A stretch of 64,000 bases of DNA from Tetracentron sinense. Its lineage: Eukaryota; Streptophyta; Magnoliopsida; Trochodendrales; Trochodendraceae. Below, piece by piece: positions 47,756 through 58,677 of the stretch. The stretch is from NCBI GenBank assembly GCA_015143295.1, contig CM026554.1:48730627-48794626 (forward strand), written 5' to 3'. The translations under genes were made by a program, and so were the position numbers. The notes under the pieces are model-generated. The model was not told the origin of the DNA. It saw only the letters and a list, made by a program, of their open reading frames with translations, and made no database searches. The first letter of the stretch is position 1. Each line of letters starts with the position of its first letter.

Positions 47756-48268
47756 TACTTAGAGAGGGAGTAGTTATTACGGTTATGGACTAGTAAGCCC
47801 CTATTTATAAAGACTTTCCTTCTTTAATACTAATTAATTCTTTAAGAATTTTTATCACATTCTTTCTACAATTAATGGGACATGCATGGATTTTGTATTA
47901 TTGCCAAAGGGTTCCTTGGAAGTCTCTGTAACTAATGGACAGGATCAAATCAAATTTCACCCACTTAAGGCATATCTAGGACTTGGGATAGGTTCATCGA
48001 GTTGAAGACAAGCCTATATTTTCAAACCTTTTATAATCATATCCGATTTTGACCCACTTTGATCCGATTTGACTCTTATCTATACAGTATTTTAATAACT
48101 TGAGAGATTTTAGAATTTTCCCATGATTATATTCCTTTATCTCAGTGGCCTTCATATAAAGGTATACAATGATATCCATGATGAGTGAATCAATCACGAT
48201 CTGCCAATACAGAAACTACAGCTATCACAATAAGGAAACTATAGCTATCATCTTTCTAGTATTATCAT

Positions 48269-48389
48269 TAGGGCTGCAGATCCGGCTGAGTTGCGTCCTA
48301 AAAGCATTTGTAAATATCTCGGGTTTTGGGCTGAGCTTATTGAAAAATCACCAAAAGTCAGGCCCAAACTTGGCCCATGTGCAGCTCTA
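48269..48389. mobile_element. 121-bp hAT-type MITE
   Basis: Ends TAGGGCTGCAGATCC / GTGCAGCTCTA, with a perfect 8-bp duplication ATTATCAT at 48261-48268 and 48390-48397. Confidence 0.85.
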
Positions 48390-48639
48390 ATTATCATATT
48401 AATTGCTCTGTCCGTGAGGAATTAAATAAGATCTATTATTTCTCTCCTTATTATATGGGGTATTTGGATGGAAAGATACTTAATTGAGTATATGATAACA
48501 ATGATTTTGTAGGTTAAATTATCATAAATAATATTTCAAATTTGACGAGTATACTCTTATTCCATATTAAAATTCAAAAAGATCATATTTTATTTGATAA
48601 GTACATTGCGGATATTTTGAAAATTCCTGTTGGAATTAA

Positions 48640-49190
48640 CAAAAAAAGAAATTGAAAATTTATAAATGGATAAAGCCTAATCCAAGTTCGTTTAAGCTTA
48701 ATATGGTGCTTCGAAGGATAACTCAGACTTATCAGGTGGATGAGGAATTATTAGAGATCAAATGGGCAACTTTCCTGCTGGATTTTATAATTTTAATGAG
48801 CATGCTACTGATGTTTCAGCTAAATATAAAGCTTTACTTGATGGTTTAAATGTATGTGTTTCAAGTATTTTGATATAATCTCCTAGCTGACGAGTCGCAA
48901 AAACTCCAATCCCCATGCTAACCTCTTGATCCTGTACTAACGTAGGTAAATGATATCCATAAGCAAAAAAAAAAGTATTTTGATATAGATTATGACTCTA
49001 TGTTGGTTGTAAATTCATTGATTGCTCTTTCTTCTACTCCTTGGACTACTTGGTATTGGAGAAAACTTATTGATAAGTGCCTTTTTGGATTCACCTATAA
49101 TATTCATCATATTTACATAGAATCTAATACAATTATGGATTAGTTAGCTAATAATGCTTATTTGACCAAAATTAAGTTCGAGCTCATTTA
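48640..49190 (+). pseudogene. RNase H-domain (RVT_3) remnant
   Basis: Reading WIKPNPSSFKLNM, then GNFLAGFYNFNEHATDV, AKYKALLDGLNVCVSSIL, then DYDSMLVVNSLIALSSTPWT and IHHIYIESNTIMD.LANNAYL. This order is that of the RNase H tail of plant LINE polyproteins or related RVT_3 proteins. It has internal deletions and stops, and a 95-bp insertion at 48878-48972. Confidence 0.7.
48878..48972 (+). mobile_element. Short retroposed sequence with A-tail and 15-bp TSD
   Basis: An insert of 95 bp starting ATCTCCTAGCTGACGAGTCG and ending in a run of A. It is flanked by a perfect 15-bp duplication AAGTATTTTGATATA (48863-48877 and 48973-48987). It splits the RNase H remnant. The source RNA is not recognised. 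Confidence 0.8.
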
Positions 49191-49204
49191 GTTCTATAGT
49201 AAAA

Positions 49205-49400
49205 GTTTTTTTTTTCCTTTTTTGATAATGGAGGGTGTCTCAAACCCTTCGAGGCAAGGACTAGTCCTTTCGAGTGTCCGTATTGACCCACTCAAAATTT
49301 TCTCTAGGACAGTAGGGTAAGTTGAGGAGTAGGAGTTGATCATACAACCATAGCGAGCAAACCCGGAATGCTAACCAAATGCACCAACCCTGGGTGTTGT
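49205..49400 (-). mobile_element. Probable SINE
   Basis: On the minus strand: GGGTTGGTGCATTTGGTTAG (box A-like) and GGTTGTATGATCAACTCC (box B-like). A body CACTCGAAAGGACTAGTCCT and an A-rich 3' end (AAAAAAGGAAAAAAAAAA) follow. Confidence 0.5.
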
Positions 49401-49569
49401 TTCCTTAGTTTAGGACTTTTGATTCTATGTCTCCAGATGTATTTTTCTTCATTCTATCTAATAAGTAGGTAGTGTCGGCCAAATCCCTGTCTGGCCTATC
49501 TCTTCTAAACAAGCTTTATTTAAAGAAAAAAAAAAAAACTAAATATATTACAATCTTAGTTTTGTTGGA

Positions 49570-50040
49570 TATATCCATAGTTCGAAACTCGGTGAGTCAC
49601 CCGAGTAACTCGACTTGACTGAATTTCAAGTCGAGTCGCCTCAAAACTCAAAGGAGATACTATTTCCTGAGTTATTAGGGTGACTCGGTCGAGTTGAGCT
49701 GAGTTTCTTGACTCGCCATACTAGGTCGAGTCACAGAAGGGTATTTTAAACATTTTTTTAACCTAAACTCGAATGTCACTAATTTTGCATCATATTTTTT
49801 TTGGTCTACAAAATTAACTTACTATGGGTTTTGTTGTACCCGAGGTTTGAGGCTCGAAAATCAGTGTATTTTGAGTTTTTTTAACCCAAGTTTTTCAAAT
49901 TATTACATATATATTCCGAGTTAGACTAAGTTGAGTTTTTTTCGAGTTTTCCAAGTTACTCGACTCGGCTAACTTTCAAGTCAATTTTTCAGATAATTGA
50001 ACTCAAGTTCATCCATACCTGATCCGAAATCAATCAAGAA
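49570..50040. repeat. GACTCGAGTC-rich degenerate repeat
   Basis: Many forms of ACTCG(A/G)(C/G)T and CGAGTCAC through the first 170 bases and again near 49920-50000. Probably an old TIR element; ends not resolved. Confidence 0.45.
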
Positions 50041-50147
50041 AACGAAGTGCGACTTGTCACGTGTTTGTAGTGACTACTAGTGAGAGTGGGTTCGGAGTAT
50101 TCATGCACCATACTTAGGTCCCATTCGTGTGCTATCTTTTGTTGTAT

Positions 50148-50312
50148 AGTTGGTTAGTCACTTGGTTAATGAATGATCGCATTAGATTAGAGAGATAAGT
50201 GGGCTGACTCCATTGTAGCACCCACTCAAACGACGAGCACACAGTCACCATCTTATCTTAGCTAGTGGAGTGGGTGTGACCTGTCCGTATATGAAGAGGA
50301 AATGATAGTCAA
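50148..50312. repeat. Possible 5'-side marker of the duplicated NPF block (copy B side)
   Basis: Partner of 34876-35030; see that entry. The following 1.1 kb contains no supported gene. Confidence 0.55.
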
Positions 50313-51439
50313 GCTTAGTTCATTGGATCCCTAAACTTTCTTGTAAAAAGATATAGATAATGCCCTATCCCACTTTCTTTGAACTGAATCGGATGTCTGG
50401 TACCTACTCGCTCACATTGGTAGGATTTTCTTTTTTCTTTCTAAAGGGACCAGACTAGCTATTAATTAGCGGGTATGTCCTTGTTTCCCTTATTTAACAG
50501 TAACGTGAATTCTAATTTTGAATGGAAAAAACTTTCGAGACCGCACAATGGTTAAACCTACCCGAGATCACACACCAAAGTCTAGAATTTTAGGGTTTTG
50601 GTGGGAAAAAAAAATTTAGTGTGCGGTTTGAGACTGTGTGGTCTTAGAAGTTTTTTCCTTTTGAAATGTGACACCGGGTCGTAGCCAAGAAGGGCATTGC
50701 CCTCCTAAATTCAGTGTAACCCTAAAGTTTCTATGTGTTCTTGTTTGCTTTTTGTTTCCGTTTTGTTTTCTATCTTTCATTTATCATTGTGGGTTGTGCG
50801 TTTTAGAACATTCATAAGGGTTAAAAATCTCACACCCTAGAGTCTAAATATTTCATATTCACCTCATCATTCTCTTCAAATTTATTAACAATTAAAATGA
50901 GCAATCCTACCATCCACTATTGTTTTTATTAATTCTAAACAAAAAGACAAAACAAAAGTGGTGGGACCCACAAAAAAATGTAATTCTATTTTGTTTTCTT
51001 GTATAAAAGTAGGGGAGAGTAGATGGCCAGAAAGTGGACATAGCATTGCTCTTAATTATCAATCGACGATCGCTTGCCCCTCCTACGAGAAAATCCTGGC
51101 TCCACAGCAGCAAAATCAAATGCAATGAATATGAGTCTTGCATGGAGCAGCTAGGGGAAGAGATCGTGTCACCTTGCTCTAGTGAATGACAAAATCGGCC
51201 AAGATGATTTACATCTTCATGGAAATCCTCTTTACTTGCTCATTCAATGCTCAAAACTCATGTAGCTTGACCAAGAAATGGCATTGACAAACTCAAGAAA
51301 TGGCACAGATTGAAATCTGCTCTTGCTCACTGATCACCTGGCATCTACAAGCAGAGTATTCTTATCTGGACAATCCATTATGAGCACTAATCCCCTCCTC
51401 GCACGAAGATGGGAGCTAAGGACCCATCTTGTCCCTCAC

Positions 51440-51640
51440 AAAGCACCTTTAACTGCCCTTGAACCCTGGTTAAGAGATTTTAATCCTTACGGTTAAATTT
51501 TTTTAATATTATTTTAATAAAACCAAGGTTAGATTCTTTACCCTTAAGGGTTAGTGATTCTTAACTATACTTAAAGAGAGTTAAAATGGGACACATGGTG
51601 AATTTTAAGGGACGAGACAGGTCCCTCCTCTCCTCATACA
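51440..51640. mobile_element. Member of the TTAACCATGGTTAA foldback family
   Basis: CCCTGGTTAAGAGATTTTAA, ATAAAACCAAGGTTAGATTC and TTAAAATGGGACACATGG, mirror-arranged around an AT-rich centre. More degenerate than the 46-47 kb copies. Confidence 0.5.
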
Positions 51641-51889
51641 AGTCGTACAAGCTGGAAGGGATTATCCGGATGATATCTTACTATATATCAAAAAGATGTA
51701 TAATCAAACCTATTTCTCGATTCAATAAAAGCTCAAAGAGGTGAATAGGGTCCCACATAAAGAGAGATATGTAAAAAGGTCCGATTAGGCCTATACCTAA
51801 TCCAAAATGGAATTAGGGATCCATATGTAAACATAGGATTATTTTCATCCATTAATTAGCTTCCACCATTTACAAAAAAAAAAAAATGT

Positions 51890-52640
51890 CAGATGATCTA
51901 ACCATTCAGTCAAGCTGAGGATATTGCATTCAGGGAGTTTGGGTGTATCAACTCTAATGGTTCGGTTCATGATGCATTAGCAGGCCCTGGTTGTTTTATT
52001 TGAAATCATTTATGCTCCGTTCTTTTGGTGGAACTTTTAGAAGTCCCGAACATTAATGTTTTGGAACAAGAAGCAAGAGTCTGGGAAGAGAGGGGAGAGG
52101 GTTTCTAATCCTTTTATTTGATGGTATCTCAGATTTATCAAATTCAATTTAATTAGAAGTTCCACATCTATGGAACTTTAAAAATCTAAAATTTTTTATG
52201 GAACTTGAAAGTTTCATATTTGTAGAACTTTTGCACTCTATGAAATATTATAGTTCTAGACAATAAGTAAAATTAGGCATGAAGCAATGAAAGTTCTAGA
52301 CTTTAAAAATTCCACTAAAAGAATGGAACCTTAGGGGAACCTATGCTTAGGCCTTGGGATTGGGTGTGGGATCCCTTCTGCCTCTATTTTGCGGCAGTAT
52401 CTAATGGCCTAAGGAGGGTGGTTGTTTATTCTAACTCGAAAGGAGCTGTGGACTGCATCAATAGTCGGGATAGAATGGTCATGGGAGACATTCCCTTGCC
52501 TTCTACAGATCCATTCTTGTATTAGGAATTTTGAAAGTGTTATGATATCTTTTGTATATCGTTAGAGTAACATCGAAATTGTATGTATCAGTTTATCTTG
52601 TCTCCTAAAGCATTCTTTAGTAACCTTTTCTAAGCTTATT
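51890..52640 (+). pseudogene. RNase H-domain (RVT_3) remnant split by a Tourist-type MITE
   Basis: First part: FREFGCINSNGSVHDALAGP, then GCFI.NHL. Second part, after the MITE: GEPMLRPWDWVW, GLRRVVVYSNSKGAVDCINS, then frame-shifted tail sequence. The boundary L|GEPML falls exactly at the TTA target. Stops and frame changes are present. LINE-derived or a related host RVT_3 gene; I cannot tell. Confidence 0.65.
52013..52330. mobile_element. Tourist-type (PIF/Harbinger) MITE
   Basis: Left end TGCTCCGTTCTTTTGGTGGA; right end CCACTAAAAGAATGGAACC. Flanked by TTA at 52010-52012 and 52331-52333. 318 bp, AT-rich hairpin, non-coding. Confidence 0.8.
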
Positions 52641-52960
52641 TAGGAGGACGCTAGAGGTTGTAATTACGCGGAATGTAAATCTTATTCCCTCTTTTCCTTT
52701 CTCCCCCAAAAAAACAAAAAGGCATTATCACACACATGCCGACTTTAACCCATCTGTATAAATATTTAAAGGAATTCATGCTTGTAATAGGAAAATTGGT
52801 AAATCTGACAAGTCTTTCAAAGACGAACACGTGCTCGGTCAAGGACGTACTGGCGCTCATTTGAGGACGAAACTCTGCTTATCCGAGGTCGAATTCATGC
52901 TCAATCAAGAATGAACTCGAGCTCTTTTAAGGACGAACTCGTGCCCATTCAAGGACAAAA

Positions 52961-53261
52961 TGAAAGATAACTTTCTGAAGTGGAAAAACCCAAGCTCTCA
53001 AAAACGTAGTTAGCTTGGTCAGACTTCTTCCTTTATATAGAGTGAGGTTACAAATTGTATATTCCCTTGATTGAGGGATCCGTTACAATCAATTGCTAAA
53101 TACAAGGCTGGAATTACATAGAGATTACAAAAATAGAAACCACAAAATATTCAAAGAATATTGACAGTGTTCACCAATATCTTGAAGAGAAGATTGCGGT
53201 AGTAACACAGGATCTATTATGAGGGATGATCCTGTGTTACAGCATGCTCATGTTTATCACA
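52961..53261 (-). repeat. 3' LTR of the Ale-type element
   Basis: On the minus strand starts TGTGATAAACATGAGC and ends TTATCTTTCA. The end of the polyprotein frame overlaps it. Confidence 0.95.
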
Positions 53262-56200
53262 CCCCTGCAAGCTGAGAGGCCGAGAGTGGATCATCAGCTT
53301 GGATTTCAAGAACTGAAAGCGAGTGGGAGAGAGTCCTTTAGTAAAAATATCGGCAACTTGATCAATTGTGGTGACGTATCGAACCTGAAGTTCGTTGTGA
53401 ACAACCTTTTCTCGCACATAATGGTAATCAACCTCCAAATGTTTGGTGCGAGCATGAAAAATGGGATTGGATGCTAAGGCAATTGAACTAATATTGTCAC
53501 ACCAGATAAGCGGAGCCGTGGTGAGATGGATATGAAGGTCACGTAGCAATTGTCGTAGCCATGAAATCTCGGCAGCCGTGAGTGCGAGTTGACGATACTC
53601 AGATTCAGTGCTGGACCGAGAAACAGTTGATTGTTTCTTTGAGCTCCAAGATATTATATTGCGGCCGAGGTAAACACAATAACCACCTGTGGAACGGCGA
53701 TCTGTAGGACTACCAGCATAGTCGGCATCTGAATAGGCTTCAAGATGGAGGCTGCCGGGCTGAAAAAATAATCCTTCATTGATTGTTCCTTTAACGTAAC
53801 GAAGGATGCGCTTGACTGCAATCCAATGGGTAGCGGTGGGACGGTGCATGTGTTGACATACCTGATTAACAGCAAATGCGAGGTCAGGACGAGTTAAAGT
53901 GAGATATTGAAGAGCACCAACAACACTGCGATACTCTGTAGGATCATCAAGAGGATTGCCATCAAAAGGGGTCATCTTCGTGCCACTAGCAGCAGGTGTG
54001 GTGTATGGTTTGGCATCCTCCATATGAAGACGCCGAAGAAGATCAGCTGCATATTTAGTTTGAGTAAGGTAGAGACCTTCCGTGGAAAAATGAGCCTCAA
54101 GGCCGAGAAAATAGTGTAAGCGGCCCAAATCCTTCATAGCAAAGTGTTTCCCAAGGGAGGAAATAAGTTGCGAAATCTTGTTATTATCGTTACCAGTAAC
54201 TAGTATGTCATCAACATAAATGAGAAGAATCAAGATGACACCATCATGATGATAAACAAATAATGAATAATCCGCCTTTGATGCAGTGAAACCGAGGTCC
54301 TCGATATAATCAGAGAAACGTTGAAACCAAGCTCGAGGAGCCTGCTTCAGTCCATAAATTGATTTCCGGAGCCGACATACATAATCAGGAAAGGTAGGGT
54401 CCTCAAATCCCTTGGGTTGACGCATATACACCTCCTCATTAAGGTGCCCATGAAGAAATGCATTTTGAACATCAAGTTGGCGTAATGGCCAATTTTGATG
54501 AAGAGCCAAGGCAAGAACCGCACGAATAGTGGTATGTTTTACCACGGGACTAAACGTCTCTGTGTAATCAAGGCCTTCTTGTTGGTGAAAACCATTAGCA
54601 ACGAGACGAGCTTTATATCTCTCGATGGAGCCATCGGACTTCCGCTTAAGCTTGAAAACCCATTTATTTGGAAGCACATGCATATGTGGCTTAGGGGGGA
54701 CAAGAGACCACGTCCCAGACTGTAGTAAAGCATTGAATTCAGCACACATTGCCATTCTCCAATCTGGAATTTTAATAGCCTGACTGTAGCAAGATGGTTC
54801 AAGTGGATGCTCAATATGATGAGCAAGGAGAGCATAGCGGGGATTGGGTTTTGTTGTGCCGAGTTTGGATCTGGTAACCATTGGATGGGAAGAAGTGGGA
54901 GGGAGGGAAATGATAGGTGAGGGAGAATCCAAAACAGGAAGTGGAATGGTGGAGTCCAAGAGAGTAGCATTATCAAGTACTGGAGAGGGAGGGGCAACAA
55001 GAGATGAGGGGGTGGGACTGTGAGATGGTGAAGGTAAGGGGGAGGACTGAGGATGGTGTAAAGGTGGTTCGGTTTGAAGGTGAGATGATCCAAGTTGTGA
55101 GGGTCGTAGTAGCACCGATGAAGACGCTTCCAGTGGCAGGGTTGATAAGGGCAAAGCAAGTAGAGAGTTGAAGGGAAAGATGGACTCATTAAAAACCACA
55201 TGACGGGAAAGATACACACGTCCATGCTCCATATCAAGGCACTTATAGCCCTGATGATGAAGAGAATAACCGAGAAACACACAATGCTTGGATCGAAACT
55301 CAAGTTTATTTTTGTTATATGGGCGGAGATAAGGGAAGCATGAGCATCCAAAAACACGAAGGGTAGAGTAATTGGGAGTGCGGTGAAACAATTTTTCATA
55401 GGGAGAAAGATGGGCAAGTTGTTTAGTGGGAAGGCGATTAATGAGATAAACCGAAGTATTAAAGGCATCAACCCAATATTGGAGTGGCATCCCGGCTTGG
55501 GCCAATAAAGTAAGCCCCATGTCAACAATATGACGGTGTTTTCGTTCCGAAACACCGTTTTGTTCAGGCTTGTGGGGGCAGGACATGCGATGAGAGATGC
55601 CATACTTTGTGAGAAATGATTGAAAATGATGACTGAGATATTCACCTCCCCCATCGGTTTGGAGAGTTTTAATTGCACAGGATAGAAGATTTTCAACCTG
55701 AGCTTTGAACTTAACAAAATAATCAAACACTTCATGTTTAAACCGCATTGGAAACACCCATGAGTACTTGGAAAAATCATCAACAAACACAATGTAATAT
55801 TTGGACCCTTTAATTGAGGACTGTGGTGAAGTCCAAACATCTGAGTGAACCAATTCTAAAGGCATTGATGAAACAGAGTTGGATAAGGAAAAAGATAATC
55901 GAGTACTCTTGCCCAATGGACAAGATTCACAAAAAAAATTATCCTTAGTAGAACCACTAAGCGATAGAGACTTGCGAGCCACCAAATGTTGTAGAATAGA
56001 GGGGGCAGGATGCCCTAAGCGTTGATGCCACACAGGAAAAGCAACTCGTTCGCCAAGGAAAGCACAAACACGTTTATTGAAGGGACCGAGAGGGACGCGA
56101 AGGGGATATAGCCCATTATCACTCTGGCCGTGGAAAAGCGTCTTCCCCGTTTTGATATCCTTCACAAAAAAATCATCAGCGCAAAAAACAAAGTAACAAT

Positions 56201-57452
56201 CATTATCACGAGTGAACTGATGGACAAAGAGTAAATTTGTAGAAATGGATGGGCAATGTAAAATATTGTTAAGCTGGAAATTGGAAGAGTTATGAATAAA
56301 GGAGGAGGAACCAATATGAGTAATTGGCAAACCTGCACCATTTCCAACCGCAACTTCATCTGAACCACGATATTCATCTTTCAAAGACAAATTGGAGAGA
56401 TCCGAAGTAATGTGTGTAGAGGCACCACTGTCCGTGAACCATGTTTGGTCATTTGGGCGATTGGTGGTGGAGGCAACCATAGCGGCAAGTTTCTTTGTAG
56501 GGACGCGCCCCTCATACGAGTGATCCATTCTATGATAGCAGTTAATAGCAGAATGTCCTGAACGCCCACAGATCTGACATGGAGGGCGATTATGAGTGGT
56601 AGACGATGGTAAAGAAGAAGAGGAGGATCGAACTGACCCCTTTGGATGTGCTGAATTGCGTGAGTATGAGATCTGATTGGATGGAGCACTGTTTCTCCCT
56701 CTTTGGGAAGGCTTGTTTCTGTTGGTGTAAAGGGCAGTGATGGTGTGATCCGTGGGGAGAGCATTCTGCTCTTCAAGGCGCATCTCAGCGCTAAGGAGTA
56801 ATCCAATGAGATCGTCAAGAGAAATCAGTGTTTCGCGAGCCTGGGCGGAATTAACCGTAGCCTCATAGGCTGGTCCTACACCAGTGAGGATTAAAGTGAT
56901 GAAGTCGTCGTCATCAACAGGTTTACCCGCTAGTGCAAGATTGTCAGCAATAGAAGTCATCTTATCAATGTAGTCAGTGATGGAGAGGTTACCCCGCTTC
57001 GTCGTTTGGAGTTGATTTTTGAGTTGCATAATGCGGGTTCGAGACTGCGATGCATACCTCTTTTCAAGAGATCTCCAAACATCACGAGACGAAGGGAGAC
57101 GTGCCACAGTGGCTAAGACGCTTGGGGTGAGCGTTGCATTGATCCAACTAAGTAGCGATTGATCCTGCTGTTGCCAAGACAGGTACTTTGGATCAACCGT
57201 TGTAGTGATATTTCCATTGTCGTCGACAAGGAACTGATCTGGACATGGCTTCGTTCCATCGACGAAACCAAACAGATTATTGCTCTTAAGAACAGGAAGA
57301 AATTGTGCCAGCCATAGCACATAGTTGGTTCGATCCAACCTGATCGAAACTAGTTGAGAGATGTTTGAGAAGGAAGGCGAACTTGCGGAAGCCATAAGAG
57401 AGGATCGAAAAAAAAATTCAGAGTTGTCGCAAGACGTGTCGCTCTGATACCA

Positions 57453-57753
57453 TGAAAGATAACTTTCTGAAGTGGAAAAACCCAAGCTCTCAAAAACGTA
57501 GTTAGCTTGGTCAGACTTCTTCCTTTATATAGAGTGAGGTTACAAATTGTATATTCCCTTGATTGAGGGATCCGTTACAATCAAGTGCTAAATACAAGGC
57601 TGGAATTACATAGAGATTACAAAAATAGAAACCACAAAATATTCAAAGAATATTGACAGTGTTCACCAATATCTTGAAGAGAAGATTGCGGTAGTAACAC
57701 AGGATCTATTATGAGGGATGATCCTGTGTTACAGCATGCTCATGTTTATCACA
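57453..57753 (-). repeat. 5' LTR of the Ale-type element
   Basis: Same ends as the 3' LTR; followed inward by the tRNA-iMet-type primer site. Confidence 0.95.
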
Positions 57754-58320
57754 AAACCCCGTGTCATTCAAGGACGAACCCGACCCCTTTTCATGACAAA
57801 TTCGTAGTCAGTTGAGGACGAAGCCAAGCTTATCCAATGATGAAATCTTGGGAACTGAACCTATGTCAAGTTATTAATGGTGCACTTATGAATTAGATAT
57901 GATCTCTAATCTAATATTAAATGTTGGTCTCCACAGATCAGTGATCAGAACCGACCTGGCAGGAGTAGATGTACGTGCATTTATGTAGAGATATTTGTCG
58001 GATACTAAAGGTAATGATTAGGTGAGATATATGGTCATCCATGAACATGGATGACCATAGGGGTTCTCAACCTATAAATATCCCAAGAGGCTTAGTAATC
58101 TTGGTTGGCAATTCTTACAAACCCCAAATTTCATCTCCTTCCCAAGTAAAGAGCAAAGACCATATCTCAAGAACTCCTTAACACTCTCTCCCTCCCTCCC
58201 TTCCTTGTCTTTAGCTTTTCAACTTCTTTCATTACTAACTTGAGCTTCGGAGTGTCTTGGCAAGACGAAAGGTCTCTGCCCAACAAACTTTGGGCATACC
58301 TACGTCCTTAATCCTTTAGC

Positions 58321-58640
58321 CAGTCAAGTTGACTAGCAAAGCAGTACCACATGGAGCTTCCCGGAAAATTCCATCACAATGCTCAATCTTCCAAGAAAAA
58401 CACCCGACTAGGAGATTTTGTCTTAGCGTAGGAGAGTGACTAATATTTTTAAGTAGGCTCACTGTTGTAAAATGGATCGTCCAGAAATTGCCATGTGGGA
58501 TGGTCAACCCAGCCCTTTGGCAAGGGTGTGGGGCCATCCCTCTAAGCCTGCAAAAAAATATGGATTTTTTTTTCCTTCTAAAAGCCTGTGGGCTTGACGG
58601 GCCCTACTCACCATCCACTTCTACGTATATATTGTTATTA

Positions 58641-58677
<37 letters not shown>

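Larger units (their letters stand above)
52961..57753 (-). mobile_element. Ale/Retrofit-type Ty1/copia retrotransposon, looks whole
   Basis: Identical-length 301-bp LTRs (52961-53261 and 57453-57753) differ at one position by hand comparison. At the usual 1.3e-8 rate this is about 0.1-0.2 million years. The 5' LTR is the upper one: the primer site TGGTATCAGAGC (57441-57452) adjoins it, and a purine tract ending in GGGG adjoins the 3' LTR. A TATATAAAG box is in each LTR. One open frame, 53217-57395 from MASASSPSF, about 1392 aa, encodes in order gag with a CCHC knuckle, protease (DSG), integrase, reverse transcriptase (YVDD) and RNase H. The gag style and parts match the Ale clade (RE1-like). 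Flanks are A-rich and a clean 5-bp duplication is not visible. Whether it is still mobile is unknown. Confidence 0.95.
52822..57860 (+). repeat. 22-bp minisatellite, split by the Ale element
   Basis: Six units before the insertion (52822-52953), each like GACGAACTCGTGCTCATTCAAG, one broken at the insertion point, and about four after (57773-57860). The period is exactly 22 bp. Confidence 0.9.
52790..58320 (+). mobile_element. LTR-like sequence (gypsy/Tat-like in style) interrupted by the Ale element
   Basis: Outside the Ale insertion, this stretch has a 22-bp minisatellite, a TATA-like CCTATAAATATCCC at about 58070, and the block TTGAGCTTCGGAGTGTCTTG ... TACGTCCTT that I associate with the R/U5 part of large gypsy LTRs. 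Start and end are not pinned, and no internal genes are seen. A fossil; moderate to low certainty. Confidence 0.4.

Noticed and set aside
52822-52953. CRISPR-like regular repeats
   Set aside because: Units are contiguous with no spacers and sit in plant repeats; it is a minisatellite.
54539-55840. 433-aa frame on the minus strand
   Set aside because: An alternative frame over the integrase/RT part of the Ale polyprotein; hydrophobic nonsense without motifs.
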